Source of the DNA: Paludibacterium yongneupense DSM 18731
Lineage (GTDB): Bacteria; Pseudomonadota; Gammaproteobacteria; Burkholderiales; Chromobacteriaceae
Assembly (NCBI RefSeq): GCF_000422925.1
Contig: NZ_KE383960.1
Span: forward strand, 62,886-126,885
Direction of reading: 5' to 3'
DNA length: 64,000 nucleotides
In this document: positions 18,320-27,056 of the stretch, piece by piece
How the letters are laid out: every line of letters starts with the position of its first letter
Numbering within the stretch: position 1 is the first letter of the stretch
Program-made: the position numbers and the translations under genes
The notes under the pieces: model-generated
What the model was told of the DNA's origin: nothing
The model's input: the letters and a program-made list of their open reading frames with translations, nothing else
Database searches by the model: none

Positions 18320-19219
18320 TTGAGAACATTGGAACTGGAGGTGCTGGCGATGTTCCGTGCCGTCGCCACCCTGGGGGGAATTACGCGCGCGGCCCAGTCT
18401 CTGCATCGGGTGCCATCCAATGTGACGACGCGGATCAAGCAACTCGAAGCACGGCTTGGCGTGGCTTTGTTCGAGCGCCGCGGGCGCGGCCTGGTGCTGA
18501 CAGAGGAAGGGCAACGGCTGCTCGGCTATGCCGAACGACTGCTGCAGCTGGCCGCCGAGGCCGAGTCGGCCATCACGTCGGGGCAGGCGCTGGGAGCGCT
18601 CAGGCTGGGGGCCATGGAGAGCACGGCCGGGGCGCGGCTGCCGCCGCTGCTATCGCAGTATCACGCTGCGGTGCCCGGGGTGCGGGTCGAATTGCAGACC
18701 GGGACCAGCGGCGCGCTGATCGGGCGCTTGTTGCGGCACGAGATCGAAGCCGCTTTTGTCGCGGAACCCTATTCGGCGCCGGGACTGTCCGGGCGGGAGG
18801 TGTTTGCAGAAGAACTGGTGCTGATCAGCGAGAAAGGGCGGGGGGCCGTCGCATCGGCTGCCGAGCTCGGACGCACGACGCTGATTGCGTTTGCCGGGGG
18901 CTGTTCCTATCGTCGGCGTTTCGAAGAATGGCTGGCGGGGGCCGGCATCCTGCCCGACCGCGTGCTGGAGTTTTCGTCCTACCCGGCGATCGTGGCGTGT
19001 GTGGCGGCGGGGACCGGAGTGGCGCTGGTGCCGCGTTCGGTACTGGCTTCGCTCAGTGCCGCGGTGGATGTGAAAACGCATGAAGTGCCGCCTGCGATAC
19101 GCGATAACCGCAGCCATTTGCTGTGGCACCCGGCGAACACGTCGCTGGCCTTGCTTGCCTTGCTGGATCTGTTGCCGCCCTTGCCTGCGGCCGAACGCAA
19201 AAAAACGCCCAAAGCGTAG
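18320..19219 (+). CDS. LysR-family transcriptional regulator
   Basis: About 299 residues. The LysR helix-turn-helix near the N-terminus reads GGITRAAQSLHRVPSNVTTRIKQLEARLGVALFERRGRG; the effector domain (about 90-295) is typical. The start is uncertain: the frame opens at TTG 18320 (LRTLELEVLAMF) with no clear ribosome site, and TTG 18329 is an alternative. It probably regulates the divergent MFS gene. The C-terminal codons overlap the terminator of the opposite-strand tRNA array. Confidence 0.85.
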   Translation: MRTLELEVLAMFRAVATLGGITRAAQSLHRVPSNVTTRIKQLEARLGVALFERRGRGLVLTEEGQRLLGYAERLLQLAAEAESAITSGQALGALRLGAMESTAGARLPPLLSQYHAAVPGVRVELQTGTSGALIGRLLRHEIEAAFVAEPYSAPGLSGREVFAEELVLISEKGRGAVASAAELGRTTLIAFAGGCSYRRRFEEWLAGAGILPDRVLEFSSYPAIVACVAAGTGVALVPRSVLASLSAAVDVKTHEVPPAIRDNRSHLLWHPANTSLALLALLDLLPPLPAAERKKTPKA

Positions 19220-19230
19220 CATTGAGCGTT
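19199..19230 (-). terminator. Terminator of the tRNA array, inside the lysR 3' end
   Basis: On the minus strand AACGCTCAA (19230-19222) pairs with TTGGGCGTT (19212-19204), with one G-T pair, followed by TTTTT (19203-19199). The hairpin covers the last codons and stop of the convergent LysR gene, so this DNA serves both purposes. Confidence 0.7.
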
Positions 19231-19240
19231 TTCCGAATCC

Positions 19241-19315
19241 TGGCGTCCCCACGGGGAATCGAACCCCGGCCGCCGCCGTGAAAGGGCAGTGTTCTAACCG
19301 CTAAACTATAGGGAC
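19241..19315 (-). tRNA. tRNA-Glu (TTC), copy 2
   Basis: Minus strand: starts GTCCCTATAG; anticodon loop CTTTCAC with TTC; T-arm GGTTCGATTCC; encoded CCA at 19243-19241. The acceptor stem GTCCCTA/TGGGGAC pairs with one G-T wobble. Fourth and last gene of the array. Confidence 0.95.
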
Positions 19316-19319
19316 TTGC

Positions 19320-19396
19320 TGGTGCACCCGGAGCGATTCGAACGCCCGACCCTCTGGTTCGTAGCCAGATACTCTATCCAACTGAGCTACGGGTGC
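19320..19396 (-). tRNA. tRNA-Arg (ACG), copy 2
   Basis: Minus strand: starts GCACCCGTAGCTCAG; anticodon stem-loop CTGGCTACGAACCAG gives ACG; CCA is encoded at 19322-19320; 77 nt. Anticodon A34 would be deaminated to inosine to read CGU, CGC and CGA. Confidence 0.96.
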
Positions 19397-19418
19397 AGCT
19401 TGTGAAACTGGGTGAAAC

Positions 19419-19493
19419 TGGCGTCCCCACGGGGAATCGAACCCCGGCCGCCGCCGTGAAAGGGCAGTGTTCTAACCGCTAAACTATAGGGAC
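19419..19493 (-). tRNA. tRNA-Glu (TTC), copy 1
   Basis: Identical in sequence to the copy at 19241-19315; 75 nt with encoded CCA. Confidence 0.95.
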
Positions 19494-19498
19494 TTTAC

Positions 19499-19575
19499 TG
19501 GTGCACCCGGAGCGATTCGAACGCCCGACCCTCTGGTTCGTAGCCAGATACTCTATCCAACTGAGCTACGGGTGC
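19499..19575 (-). tRNA. tRNA-Arg (ACG), copy 1
   Basis: Identical in sequence to the copy at 19320-19396; first gene of the array after the promoter at 19599-19627. Confidence 0.96.
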
Positions 19576-19598
19576 ACTGCTTACTGCAAGAGAGGCGG

Positions 19599-19627
19599 AT
19601 TTTATATACCCGGTTTCTGCTTGTCAA
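19599..19627 (-). promoter_or_regulatory. Promoter of the tRNA array
   Basis: Minus strand TTGACA (19627-19622), a 17-bp spacer, then TAAAAT (19604-19599), about 24 bp before the first tRNA. A perfect -35 and near-perfect -10, followed by a GC-rich discriminator, which is typical of stable-RNA promoters under stringent control. Confidence 0.8.
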
Positions 19628-19735
19628 CATTCCCTGTGAATTTTTTTCCCGAAACGTTAAAATGACCGGATTCGCCTGTCGTGCGGCGTCCACATTCACC
19701 ACCGAGCGGTAGATCCGCCCGCGTAGAGACAGAAT

Positions 19736-21115
19736 ATGCTGTTTGATCGTCCTCTTGCCATCGTTGACCTGGAAACTACGGGTGGACACATCGTTCGCGA
19801 CCGCATCACCGAAATCGGTGTCATCTTTATCGACGGTGCCAGGGTCGAGCGTTTCTCCACCCTGATCAATCCCGGGCAGCCCATTCCACCGTTCATCGAA
19901 CATATGACCGGCATCAGCGACGCCATGGTGGCCTCCGCGCCGGCGTTCGCCGATGTGGCGGCGGATTTGCTCGAGCGTCTGCAGGGGCGCTTGTTCATTG
20001 CACACAATGTCCGCTTCGACTATGGCTTCCTGAAAAATGCATTCAAGCGGCTGGGGCTGCGCTTTCAATGCGACGCGCTGTGCACCGTCAAGTTGTCGCG
20101 CCGCTTGTATCCGCAATTCTACAAGCACAATCTGGACAGCCTGATCGAGCGGCATGGTCTGGTGCTGGCCGATCGCCACCGCGCTCTGGCCGATGCCGAA
20201 GCCCTGCGCCTGTTTCTGGATAGCGCGCGTACCGGGTTGGGGGCCGCGGCACTGGAGGCCGCCGCGGCCGAGGTGCTCGCGCAACAGACCGTGCCGCCGG
20301 GAGTGGACAGCGAACTGGTGGATGCGCTGCCGGACGTACCGGGCGTATTCATGCTGCACGGAGAGGGCAACGAAGTGCTCTACGTCGAGCGCGCAGACAA
20401 TCTGCGTCAGCAGGTGCTCGCGCATTTTTCGTCGGCAAGCCCGCAGGACCGGGTGTTGCGTGTCGATTGGCACGAGACCATCGGTGAATTCGGCGCCCGC
20501 TTGCTGGAGCTACGCTTGCAGCGCGAGCACAAGCCGCGACTGAATCCCCGCGCCAGGCTCGCCGAATGCTGTTCGATACAGCTGGAAGCGGGAGAGGGCG
20601 GGTTGCTGCGTCCGCGCATCGTGACGCCGGAAGAGATCGACTTTAGCCGTACCGACAGTCTTTTCGGCTTGTTCCGCGGTGCGCGCGAAGCACGCAAGGT
20701 GCTGCAGGAGATGGCGCGTGCGGCCGGTTTATGCCAGTCGGTATTGGGAGTGGAACAGGTAACGAGTCGCAAGGGCGAGGCCTGTCACGGCCATCGTGGC
20801 GGCTATTGCCGCGGCGCCTGCATCGGCCGCGAGTCGGCCGAGTCGCATAATGCACGCCTGAGAAAGGCGCTGGAGCGGGTGAAAGTGAAAGCATGGCCGT
20901 TCGCTGGCGCCATCGAGATCGAAGAGTGCGACGAGGTCAGCGGTGAAACCGCCACCCATGTCTTCGACCGCTGGTGCTATCTGGGAAGCCGCCGGGGCGG
21001 CGAGGCGGCCGCGGCCGGAAACCCCTTGTTCGACAGCGACATCTACCGCCTGTTGAGCGGCTATCTGCGCAAGCCGACGCCGGCGTCGATCTTGCGCGAA
21101 GCCGGCGCCGCCTGA
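19736..21115 (+). CDS. DnaQ-like 3'-5' exonuclease fused to a UvrC/Cho-like GIY-YIG nuclease domain
   Basis: 459 residues. The N-terminal DEDDh exonuclease has motif I DLETTG, motif II HNVRFDYGFL and motif III HRALADA. From about residue 200 comes a GIY-YIG-type domain (VPGVFMLHGEGNEVLYVERADNLRQQVLAHF), where the usual GxYxx/YxG sequence is degenerate (GVFML and YVERA). This is the known Cho-like exonuclease/endonuclease architecture linked to nucleotide excision repair. A Cys/His cluster (GEACHGHRGGYCRGACIG, about 350-370) resembles the Cys-rich segment of UvrC. Whether the endonuclease half is active is uncertain. Confidence 0.85.
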   Translation: MLFDRPLAIVDLETTGGHIVRDRITEIGVIFIDGARVERFSTLINPGQPIPPFIEHMTGISDAMVASAPAFADVAADLLERLQGRLFIAHNVRFDYGFLKNAFKRLGLRFQCDALCTVKLSRRLYPQFYKHNLDSLIERHGLVLADRHRALADAEALRLFLDSARTGLGAAALEAAAAEVLAQQTVPPGVDSELVDALPDVPGVFMLHGEGNEVLYVERADNLRQQVLAHFSSASPQDRVLRVDWHETIGEFGARLLELRLQREHKPRLNPRARLAECCSIQLEAGEGGLLRPRIVTPEEIDFSRTDSLFGLFRGAREARKVLQEMARAAGLCQSVLGVEQVTSRKGEACHGHRGGYCRGACIGRESAESHNARLRKALERVKVKAWPFAGAIEIEECDEVSGETATHVFDRWCYLGSRRGGEAAAAGNPLFDSDIYRLLSGYLRKPTPASILREAGAA

Positions 21116-21116
21116 A

Positions 21117-21866
21117 TCACTCGTGCATTGCCAGGAAGCCGCGCAGACGGCTTTCGATGATGCGCGGGTTCTCGCCGTTGGCGATGGCGACGATGCCCTC
21201 GACGACCAGTTCCTTCATCGCGATTTCCGAAGCGACGATGTTGCGCAGCTTGCTGCCTATCGGCAGGAACAGCAGGTTCGCCGAACCGACGCCGTATACT
21301 GTCGCCACGAAGGCGACGGCGATGCCGGCGCCGAGTTTGGAGGGGTCGCTGAGGTTTTCCATCACATGGATCAGCCCGAGTACCGCGCCCAGAATCCCCA
21401 TCGTCGGGGCATAGCCGCCCGCCGATTCCCAGACACGGGCCGCCTGCTTGCGCGCATGCTCGAACATCATCATCTCGACTTCCATCACGGCGCGCAGGGT
21501 ATCGGGCTCGGCGCCGTCGACCAGCATTTGCAAGGCTTTGCGCGTGAACGGGTCGCGCTGGCTGTTGACATAGCCCTCCAGCGACAGCAAGCCGCCGCGG
21601 CGGGCGCTCTGACTCCAGGTGATCACTTCGCGTATCATTTTTTCATGGTCGAACGGCGGGGGGAAAAACACCCAGCGCATCATGCGCAGCCCCGTTAAAA
21701 ACTGCTTGGGGGTGCACTGCAACATGACTGCACTGGCGGTGCCGCCGATGACTATCATGAAAGCCGTCAATTGCACCAATGAGCCGACGTTCCCGCCTTC
21801 CAGCGCCTGGCCGGCGATGATGGCGGTAAATCCCCCGATAATGGCGACTATACTGATCTTGTCCAC
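21117..21866 (-). CDS. motA: Flagellar motor stator protein of the MotA/MotC type
   Basis: 249 residues, four predicted membrane helices: two at the N-terminus (IVAIIGGFTAIIAGQ, AFMIVIGGTASAV) and two after the cytoplasmic loop (GGYAPTMGILGAVLGLIHVM, GIAVAFVATVYGVGSANLLF). The TM3-4 motif and the loop Glu/Arg-rich segment that contacts FliG are present. It lies 50 bp downstream of fliA as the last gene of the flagellar operon, the place taken by motC in Pseudomonas. No motB/motD partner follows; the next gene is convergent. Confidence 0.9.
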   Translation of the reverse strand: MDKISIVAIIGGFTAIIAGQALEGGNVGSLVQLTAFMIVIGGTASAVMLQCTPKQFLTGLRMMRWVFFPPPFDHEKMIREVITWSQSARRGGLLSLEGYVNSQRDPFTRKALQMLVDGAEPDTLRAVMEVEMMMFEHARKQAARVWESAGGYAPTMGILGAVLGLIHVMENLSDPSKLGAGIAVAFVATVYGVGSANLLFLPIGSKLRNIVASEIAMKELVVEGIVAIANGENPRIIESRLRGFLAMHE

Positions 21867-21916
21867 AAACGCTTTCCGTGAGTATTCCGCCGCGGCCTGA
21901 CCCCGGCGATCGGGTC

Positions 21917-22660
21917 TTACAACCAGTCTCTCAAATGAGCACGCAGGCGGACGATCGCCTGCGTGTGCAACTGACTGACGCGCGACTCGGAGACTCCGAG
22001 CACGGCGCCGATTTCCTTCAAGTTCAAATCCTGTTCGTAGTACAAGGCCATCACCAGCCGGTCGCGTTCGGGCAATTGCCCGATGGCTGCGATCAGATCC
22101 TGGCGGAAGCCCGAATCCGCCAGCGTGCCCAGCGGGTCGGGCGACTGCGGGTCTATGATGTTGGCCAGTGCATCGGCGACGCCTTCATCGGCATCGCCGA
22201 AATCTTCGAAATGCAACAGGCTCATGCCCTTGCAATCACCGAGCGCGTCCTGATAGGCGTCCAGCGACAGATTCATTTCCGCTGCAATTTCCGAATCCAG
22301 CGGCGCGTGGCCGAGGCGATGCTCGAGCCGGGCGACGGCTTCTTCGATCTGGCGCGCCTGCCGCCGCACATGGCGCGGCATCCAGTCCTGGCGGCGCAGC
22401 TCGTCGAGCATGGCGCCGCGCACGCGCTGGCTGGCGAAGGTTTCGAATTGTACGCCTTGCCCCGGGTCGAACTGGCGCGCGGCATCGATCAGGCCGATCA
22501 CGCCTACCTGAACCATATCATCAATGTCGATCGAAGCTGGAAGGCGCGCGACCAGAATGCCCGCCAGCTTTTTTACCAGAGGAACATACTCTGTTACGTC
22601 GATGCCGATTTCGCCCGACGCACTCAGATAGCCCGAGCGTTTGTATGAGCCTGCGATCAT
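21917..22660 (-). CDS. fliA: Flagellar sigma factor FliA (sigma-28)
   Basis: 247 residues. Region 2 (YVPLVKKLAGILVARLPASIDIDDMVQVGVIGLIDAARQFDPGQG.. ..RVRGAMLDELRRQDW), region 3 and region 4 (LVMALYYEQDLNLKEIGAVLGVSESRVSQLHTQAIVRLR) are all intact. It directs RNA polymerase to late flagellar and chemotaxis promoters. The start ATG 22660 overlaps the flhG stop (ATGA), so the two are translationally coupled. Confidence 0.95.
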   Translation of the reverse strand: MIAGSYKRSGYLSASGEIGIDVTEYVPLVKKLAGILVARLPASIDIDDMVQVGVIGLIDAARQFDPGQGVQFETFASQRVRGAMLDELRRQDWMPRHVRRQARQIEEAVARLEHRLGHAPLDSEIAAEMNLSLDAYQDALGDCKGMSLLHFEDFGDADEGVADALANIIDPQSPDPLGTLADSGFRQDLIAAIGQLPERDRLVMALYYEQDLNLKEIGAVLGVSESRVSQLHTQAIVRLRAHLRDWL

Positions 22661-23532
22661 TGGCCCCCGCCTTTTTCCTGTTCCGCCCAGTCGCGCGAGG
22701 CGGCGATCAGCATATCCATGAAGCCGGTGCCTGCATGTGTGGTCTCTGCGGTGTGCCATTGTGGCAACATCGAAGCCAATTGGGCGAAGGCGACGCTCGA
22801 TTCGCTGTTCGCAAACGCTTCTTGCAGCGGCCGATGCAGGGCCTGGCTGCGGCGTATGGCCGGGTCGCGCGGGACGAAACCGAGCCAGCGCAGCGAAACA
22901 GTGAGGAATTCGCTCGCGACCGACGCCAGCCGGGTAAACAGCTCTCTTGCCTGTTCCATATGTTGCACCCTGTTGACCAGGACATTGAAGCGTTGCCGTC
23001 CATGTGTATTCGACAATCGCTTGATTGTAGCGTATGCAGCGGTCAGTGATTCGGCGTCGGGGGTCAAAATCAAAATAAGATTGTCGGCGACGGCGCTGGG
23101 AACCGGATCCAGCACCGGACTCGGCACATCGACCAGCAGCACGCCGGCGTCGCGTTCGAGCGCGGCGAACTCGCTGCCCAGTCTTAGCCACAACTGGGCC
23201 GAGAACAGGGCGCGTTGATCCGGGCGCGCGAACAGGTTGACCAGAGTCACTCCCTGGCGCGACTGCGTCATCATCTCGTCGAGGCCGCCCTGGCTGACCA
23301 CCTGGCTTTCCAGCGTGGCGGTGGTGGGTACGCCGAGGTAGCGCGCGAGCACCTGCCCCTGGCGGCAGTCGACCACCAGCGGCCGCAGACCGGCATAAGC
23401 CAGGCCGACGGCCAGTTCGGTGATCAGGGTCGTGGCCCCGGAACCGCTCGAGCCGAGAAAGGCGAAGCTCGGCGCGCGCAAGGCCTGGGCGTGCAGCAAT
23501 CGCAGGCTGGAGGCTTGATCCTGCATCGTCAT
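22657..23532 (-). CDS. flhG: FlhG/FleN-like flagellar number regulator with degenerate ATPase site
   Basis: 291 residues from ATG 23532, overlapping the flhF stop (ATGA). The N-terminal DQASSLR motif, which stimulates the FlhF GTPase, is intact. The MinD-like fold is recognisable, but the P-loop reads GSSGSGATT instead of KGGxGKT(T), so both signature lysines are missing. The later DxD and DTGAGI motifs are also altered (DCRQGQ, DVPSP). In other bacteria FlhG sets flagellar number as an ATP-dependent membrane-bound dimer; this one may not bind ATP normally. Position between flhF and fliA supports the assignment. Confidence 0.85.
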   Translation of the reverse strand: MTMQDQASSLRLLHAQALRAPSFAFLGSSGSGATTLITELAVGLAYAGLRPLVVDCRQGQVLARYLGVPTTATLESQVVSQGGLDEMMTQSRQGVTLVNLFARPDQRALFSAQLWLRLGSEFAALERDAGVLLVDVPSPVLDPVPSAVADNLILILTPDAESLTAAYATIKRLSNTHGRQRFNVLVNRVQHMEQARELFTRLASVASEFLTVSLRWLGFVPRDPAIRRSQALHRPLQEAFANSESSVAFAQLASMLPQWHTAETTHAGTGFMDMLIAASRDWAEQEKGGGQ

Positions 23533-24959
23533 AACCACCCGGCCTGGGCCGCATTCATGATCGGCAGTTCATCCTGCTGCAGGGCGAATGGCGAACCGCC
23601 CTGCGGAGCCCGCAACGCGCGGTCGATCAGGAAGCCTCCGTTGGACGAGTGCAGATCCTCGGGGACGCGCTGCCCATTGGTGATGTAGTAGACCTTGAGC
23701 CGGTTGCGGATCAGTACGTCCAGACTCGCGCCCATGGCTACGCATTCATCTATCTTGGACAGGATGCAGCCAGCCAGTGCATCGCCGCGGTAATGGCGTA
23801 CGACATCTTCCAGCGTATGCCCGTCCGCATTGGCGGCCAGTACCAGGATGCGTTCGACCGGTCGGCCGACCGAGCGGAACATTTGCGACTGGTTGCTGAC
23901 GCGCGCATCGCGCTGGCCCATGCCGACGGTGTCGATGAAGACAATGTGGCGCGAGCCGAGGTCTGCCAGCGTCAGTTGCAAATCGGCTTCGCTTTGAATC
24001 GAGAAGACCGGCACGCCGAGGATCTTGCCGTAGATGCGCAGCTGATCTTGGGCACCGATACGGTAGCTGTCGGTCGTAATCAGGGCCACGTGTTGCGGGC
24101 CAAATTTCATGGTCGCGCGTGCTGCGAGCTTGGCCACCGTGGTGGTTTTGCCGACGCCGGTCGGACCGACGAGGGCGAACACGCCGCCGCGTCCCATCAG
24201 CTCGTGGTCGGCTTCGACGCATTTGAGGTTGTGCAGCAGGGCCGAACGTGCCCATTTGAGCGCCAGTTCGCCTTCGTACTGGGCGGGCATTTTTTCTATC
24301 AGTTGCCGGATCAGGGTCGCACTCAGGCCCATCGACAACAAGTGGCGGAACAACTCGAGGCGGTTGGGCGCGCGTCCCTCCATGTCCGACCAGGCGAAGC
24401 TGGCTAGCTGGCTTTGCAGCAGGCTGCGCAAGAGTTTGATTTCGTCGCCGATCTGCTTGAGTTCGTGCGCCATCACTTCGGGCTCTTCACTGGCGGCGGC
24501 CGGCATGGCGGGCTGCGCGGCCGGTCGCGCGGCGGCGGGGATCGGTGGCGGCGGCGGTGGTGGCGGTGCGGCAGTCTTGACCGGACGGGCCGGTTGAGCG
24601 TCGAAGGACTGCGTATCTAAAGCGGGACGGCTCAGGGTGGGGCGCAGGGGTTCAGGGCTTTCCAGCGGTTCGACCGGCAAGGCGTAGGTCCGCGCGAGCG
24701 CCCGGTTGACCGGAGCGATGCTCGCTTCGGTCGCCGGGCGGCTGACCGCCGGCGCGTTGCGCGGCGGATGCTTGCTCGTTGACGTGGTCGACAGCGTCGA
24801 CGCCAGATTGGCGACATCCGCGTCAGCAACCGCCATGATCTCGACCCCGCCCCCTTGCGTGGGGCGGTTCGATAGGATGAGGGCATCCGCACCGAGTTCT
24901 TCGCGAACTTGCCTCAGTGCATCACGTGTGGTTTTCCCGAAAAACTTTTTCACCACCAT
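23529..24959 (-). CDS. flhF: Signal recognition particle-type GTPase FlhF
   Basis: 476 residues. A basic N-terminal B domain (MVVKKFFGKTTRDALRQVREELGADALILSNR) precedes a long Ala/Pro linker (about 60-160, with eight consecutive Pro). The NG domain follows: G1 GPTGVGKTT, then TTDSYRIGAQDQL, G3 DTVGM and G4 SKIDE. FlhF places the flagellum at the cell pole, consistent with polar flagellation. The start is 6 bp after the flhA stop. Confidence 0.94.
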   Translation of the reverse strand: MVVKKFFGKTTRDALRQVREELGADALILSNRPTQGGGVEIMAVADADVANLASTLSTTSTSKHPPRNAPAVSRPATEASIAPVNRALARTYALPVEPLESPEPLRPTLSRPALDTQSFDAQPARPVKTAAPPPPPPPPIPAAARPAAQPAMPAAASEEPEVMAHELKQIGDEIKLLRSLLQSQLASFAWSDMEGRAPNRLELFRHLLSMGLSATLIRQLIEKMPAQYEGELALKWARSALLHNLKCVEADHELMGRGGVFALVGPTGVGKTTTVAKLAARATMKFGPQHVALITTDSYRIGAQDQLRIYGKILGVPVFSIQSEADLQLTLADLGSRHIVFIDTVGMGQRDARVSNQSQMFRSVGRPVERILVLAANADGHTLEDVVRHYRGDALAGCILSKIDECVAMGASLDVLIRNRLKVYYITNGQRVPEDLHSSNGGFLIDRALRAPQGGSPFALQQDELPIMNAAQAGWL

Positions 24960-24965
24960 CTGTTG

Positions 24966-27050
24966 TTAGCCCTTGCTGCCCCCGATTACCGCGATTATAC
25001 GAATGGATTTATTGTCAGGTATTTCATTATGCGAAATAACACGCATCTGCGGCAAAGGTCTTCGTAAAAAACGCGCCAGCAGCGAACGCAGAGGAGGCGG
25101 CGTCAGCAAAACCGGATTGTGTCCTTGTACTTCCACCTGTTCTGTTTCGTGCGCGGCGCTGGTGAGCAGCGTTTCCGCCAGGCCCGGTTCCAGCCCCCCG
25201 CCGGCCTTGGATTGCACAGCTTGCATCAGTACGTTTTCCAACGCCGGGTCGAGCGTCATCAAGGGCAGTTCGCTTTCGCCCGGGAACAGCTGCTGCACGA
25301 TCACGCGCGACAGCGCGGCACGGACGGCCGACGTCAACTCGTCGGTATCCTGCGTGCTGGCGATATGATCGGCCAGCGTTTCGACGATGGTGCGGAAGTC
25401 GCGGATATGAATCCCTTCGGTCAGCAATTGCTGCAATACTTTTTGCAGGGTGCCGACCGGCACGACCTTGGGTACCAGTTCTTCTATCAGCTTGGGCGAG
25501 ACCTTGGCCTGGTGGTCGATCAGCGCCTGGACTTCTTCGCGTCCGAGCAATTCCGACGCATGCATCTGCAGCAGGTTGGAAATATGCGTCGCCACGACCG
25601 TGCTGGTATCTACCACGGTATAACCGAATGTCTGCGCTTCGTCACGCTTCGCGGTTTCTATCCATATCGCAGGCAGCCCGAAAGCGGGGTCGGTGGTCGG
25701 CTGCCCGGCCAGATCTCCACTCACGCGGCCCGGGTTGATCGCCAGCAATTGACCGATGAAGGCTTCGCCCTCGCCGAGTTCCACCCCCTTGAGCAGGATA
25801 CGGTAGGCGTTGGGTTTGATCTCGAGATTATCGCGGATATGCACCGGGGGGACCAGAAATCCGAGTTCCTGGGCGATTTTCTTGCGTATCCCCCTGATGC
25901 GGCGCAACAGTTCCCCGTCTTGCGACCGGTCGACAAGCGGAATCAGCCGGTAGCCGACCTCGAGGCCGAGCTGGTCGACCGGCTGGACATCGTTCCAGCT
26001 GACCTCCTGCACCTGCGGCTCGGGCGGGTGGGCCGCCGCGTGCTTGCTCTGCGCTTCGGCTTTCGCCGTCGCGATCTGGCGCTGCCCCATCAGCCGCGCG
26101 AGCCCGGCCAGTGCGGCGGCGATGCTGAAAAAGGCCAGGTGCGGCATATTCGGCACCACGCCTATCAGGGCGATAACGCCAGCGGTGATGTTCAGTACCT
26201 GGGGTTTGCTGAACAACTGTCCGAGCAGCATCTCGGACATGTCCTCCGTTGTTCCGACGCGGGTCACGACGATACCGGCCGCGGTCGAGATGATCAGGGC
26301 CGGCAATTGCGCGACCAGACCGTCGCCTATGGTCAGCAGGGTATAGGTTTCCGCCGCCTTGCCGACCGCCAGATCATGCTGCAGCATGCCGACGATCAGG
26401 CCGCCGACAATATTGATGATGATGATCATGATCGCGGCGACGGCATCGCCGCGCACGAACTTGGATGCACCGTCCATGGCGCCGAAGAAGTTGGCTTCTT
26501 CCGAAATCACCCGCCGGCGCTTGCGGGCGTCTTCTTCGCCGATCAGCCCGGCGTTGAGATCGGCGTCGATCGCCATCTGCTTGCCCGGCATGCCGTCCAG
26601 GGCGAAGCGGGCGCTCACTTCGGCGATGCGGCCGGCACCCTTGGTGATGACGACAAAGTTGATGATGGTGAGGATGACGAATACCACCACGCCGATGGCG
26701 ACGTTGCCGCCGACCAGGAAGTGGGCGAAGGATTCGATGACATGGCCGGCAGCGTCGGGACCGGTATGGCCTTCGAGCAGGATGATCCGGCTCGATGCGA
26801 CGTTGAGCGACAGCCGCAGCAGGGTCGTGACCAGCAGTACCGACGGGAAGGCAGAGAATTCCAGCGGCTGGCGCACATTGATGCCGACCAGCAGCACGAT
26901 GACCGATACGGCAATGTTGAAGGTGAAGAAAATATCGAGTATGACCGGCGGCAGGGGCAGGATCATCATCGTCAAAATGAGGATGATGAGCACCGGCCCG
27001 GCCAGGCCGGTATAGTTGAAGCGCTTCAACAGATCGAGAAATGTATCCAT
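24966..27050 (-). CDS. flhA: Flagellar export gate protein FlhA
   Basis: 694 residues. Eight N-terminal membrane helices contain the FHIPEP-type segment (FALDGMPGKQMAIDADLNAGLI), followed by the large cytoplasmic ring domain (about 360-694). It forms the nonameric export gate that uses the proton gradient and binds chaperone-substrate complexes. The start is 6 bp after the flhB stop; second gene of the flhB-flhA-flhF-flhG-fliA-motA operon. Confidence 0.97.
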   Translation of the reverse strand: MDTFLDLLKRFNYTGLAGPVLIILILTMMILPLPPVILDIFFTFNIAVSVIVLLVGINVRQPLEFSAFPSVLLVTTLLRLSLNVASSRIILLEGHTGPDAAGHVIESFAHFLVGGNVAIGVVVFVILTIINFVVITKGAGRIAEVSARFALDGMPGKQMAIDADLNAGLIGEEDARKRRRVISEEANFFGAMDGASKFVRGDAVAAIMIIIINIVGGLIVGMLQHDLAVGKAAETYTLLTIGDGLVAQLPALIISTAAGIVVTRVGTTEDMSEMLLGQLFSKPQVLNITAGVIALIGVVPNMPHLAFFSIAAALAGLARLMGQRQIATAKAEAQSKHAAAHPPEPQVQEVSWNDVQPVDQLGLEVGYRLIPLVDRSQDGELLRRIRGIRKKIAQELGFLVPPVHIRDNLEIKPNAYRILLKGVELGEGEAFIGQLLAINPGRVSGDLAGQPTTDPAFGLPAIWIETAKRDEAQTFGYTVVDTSTVVATHISNLLQMHASELLGREEVQALIDHQAKVSPKLIEELVPKVVPVGTLQKVLQQLLTEGIHIRDFRTIVETLADHIASTQDTDELTSAVRAALSRVIVQQLFPGESELPLMTLDPALENVLMQAVQSKAGGGLEPGLAETLLTSAAHETEQVEVQGHNPVLLTPPPLRSLLARFLRRPLPQMRVISHNEIPDNKSIRIIAVIGGSKG

Positions 27051-27056
27051 ACCGCC

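Larger units (their letters stand above)
19241..19575 (-). repeat. Tandem duplication of a tRNA-Arg/tRNA-Glu unit
   Basis: The unit of about 178 bp (19241-19396 and 19419-19575) is present twice. The mature tRNA sequences are identical and the short spacers differ, which indicates an old duplication with selection on the genes. Order in transcription: Arg, Glu, Arg, Glu. Confidence 0.93.

Noticed and set aside
22661..23554. A 545-codon frame leading into fliA
   Set aside because: The upstream part is the alternate phase of flhG; FliA begins at ATG 22660, overlapping the flhG stop.
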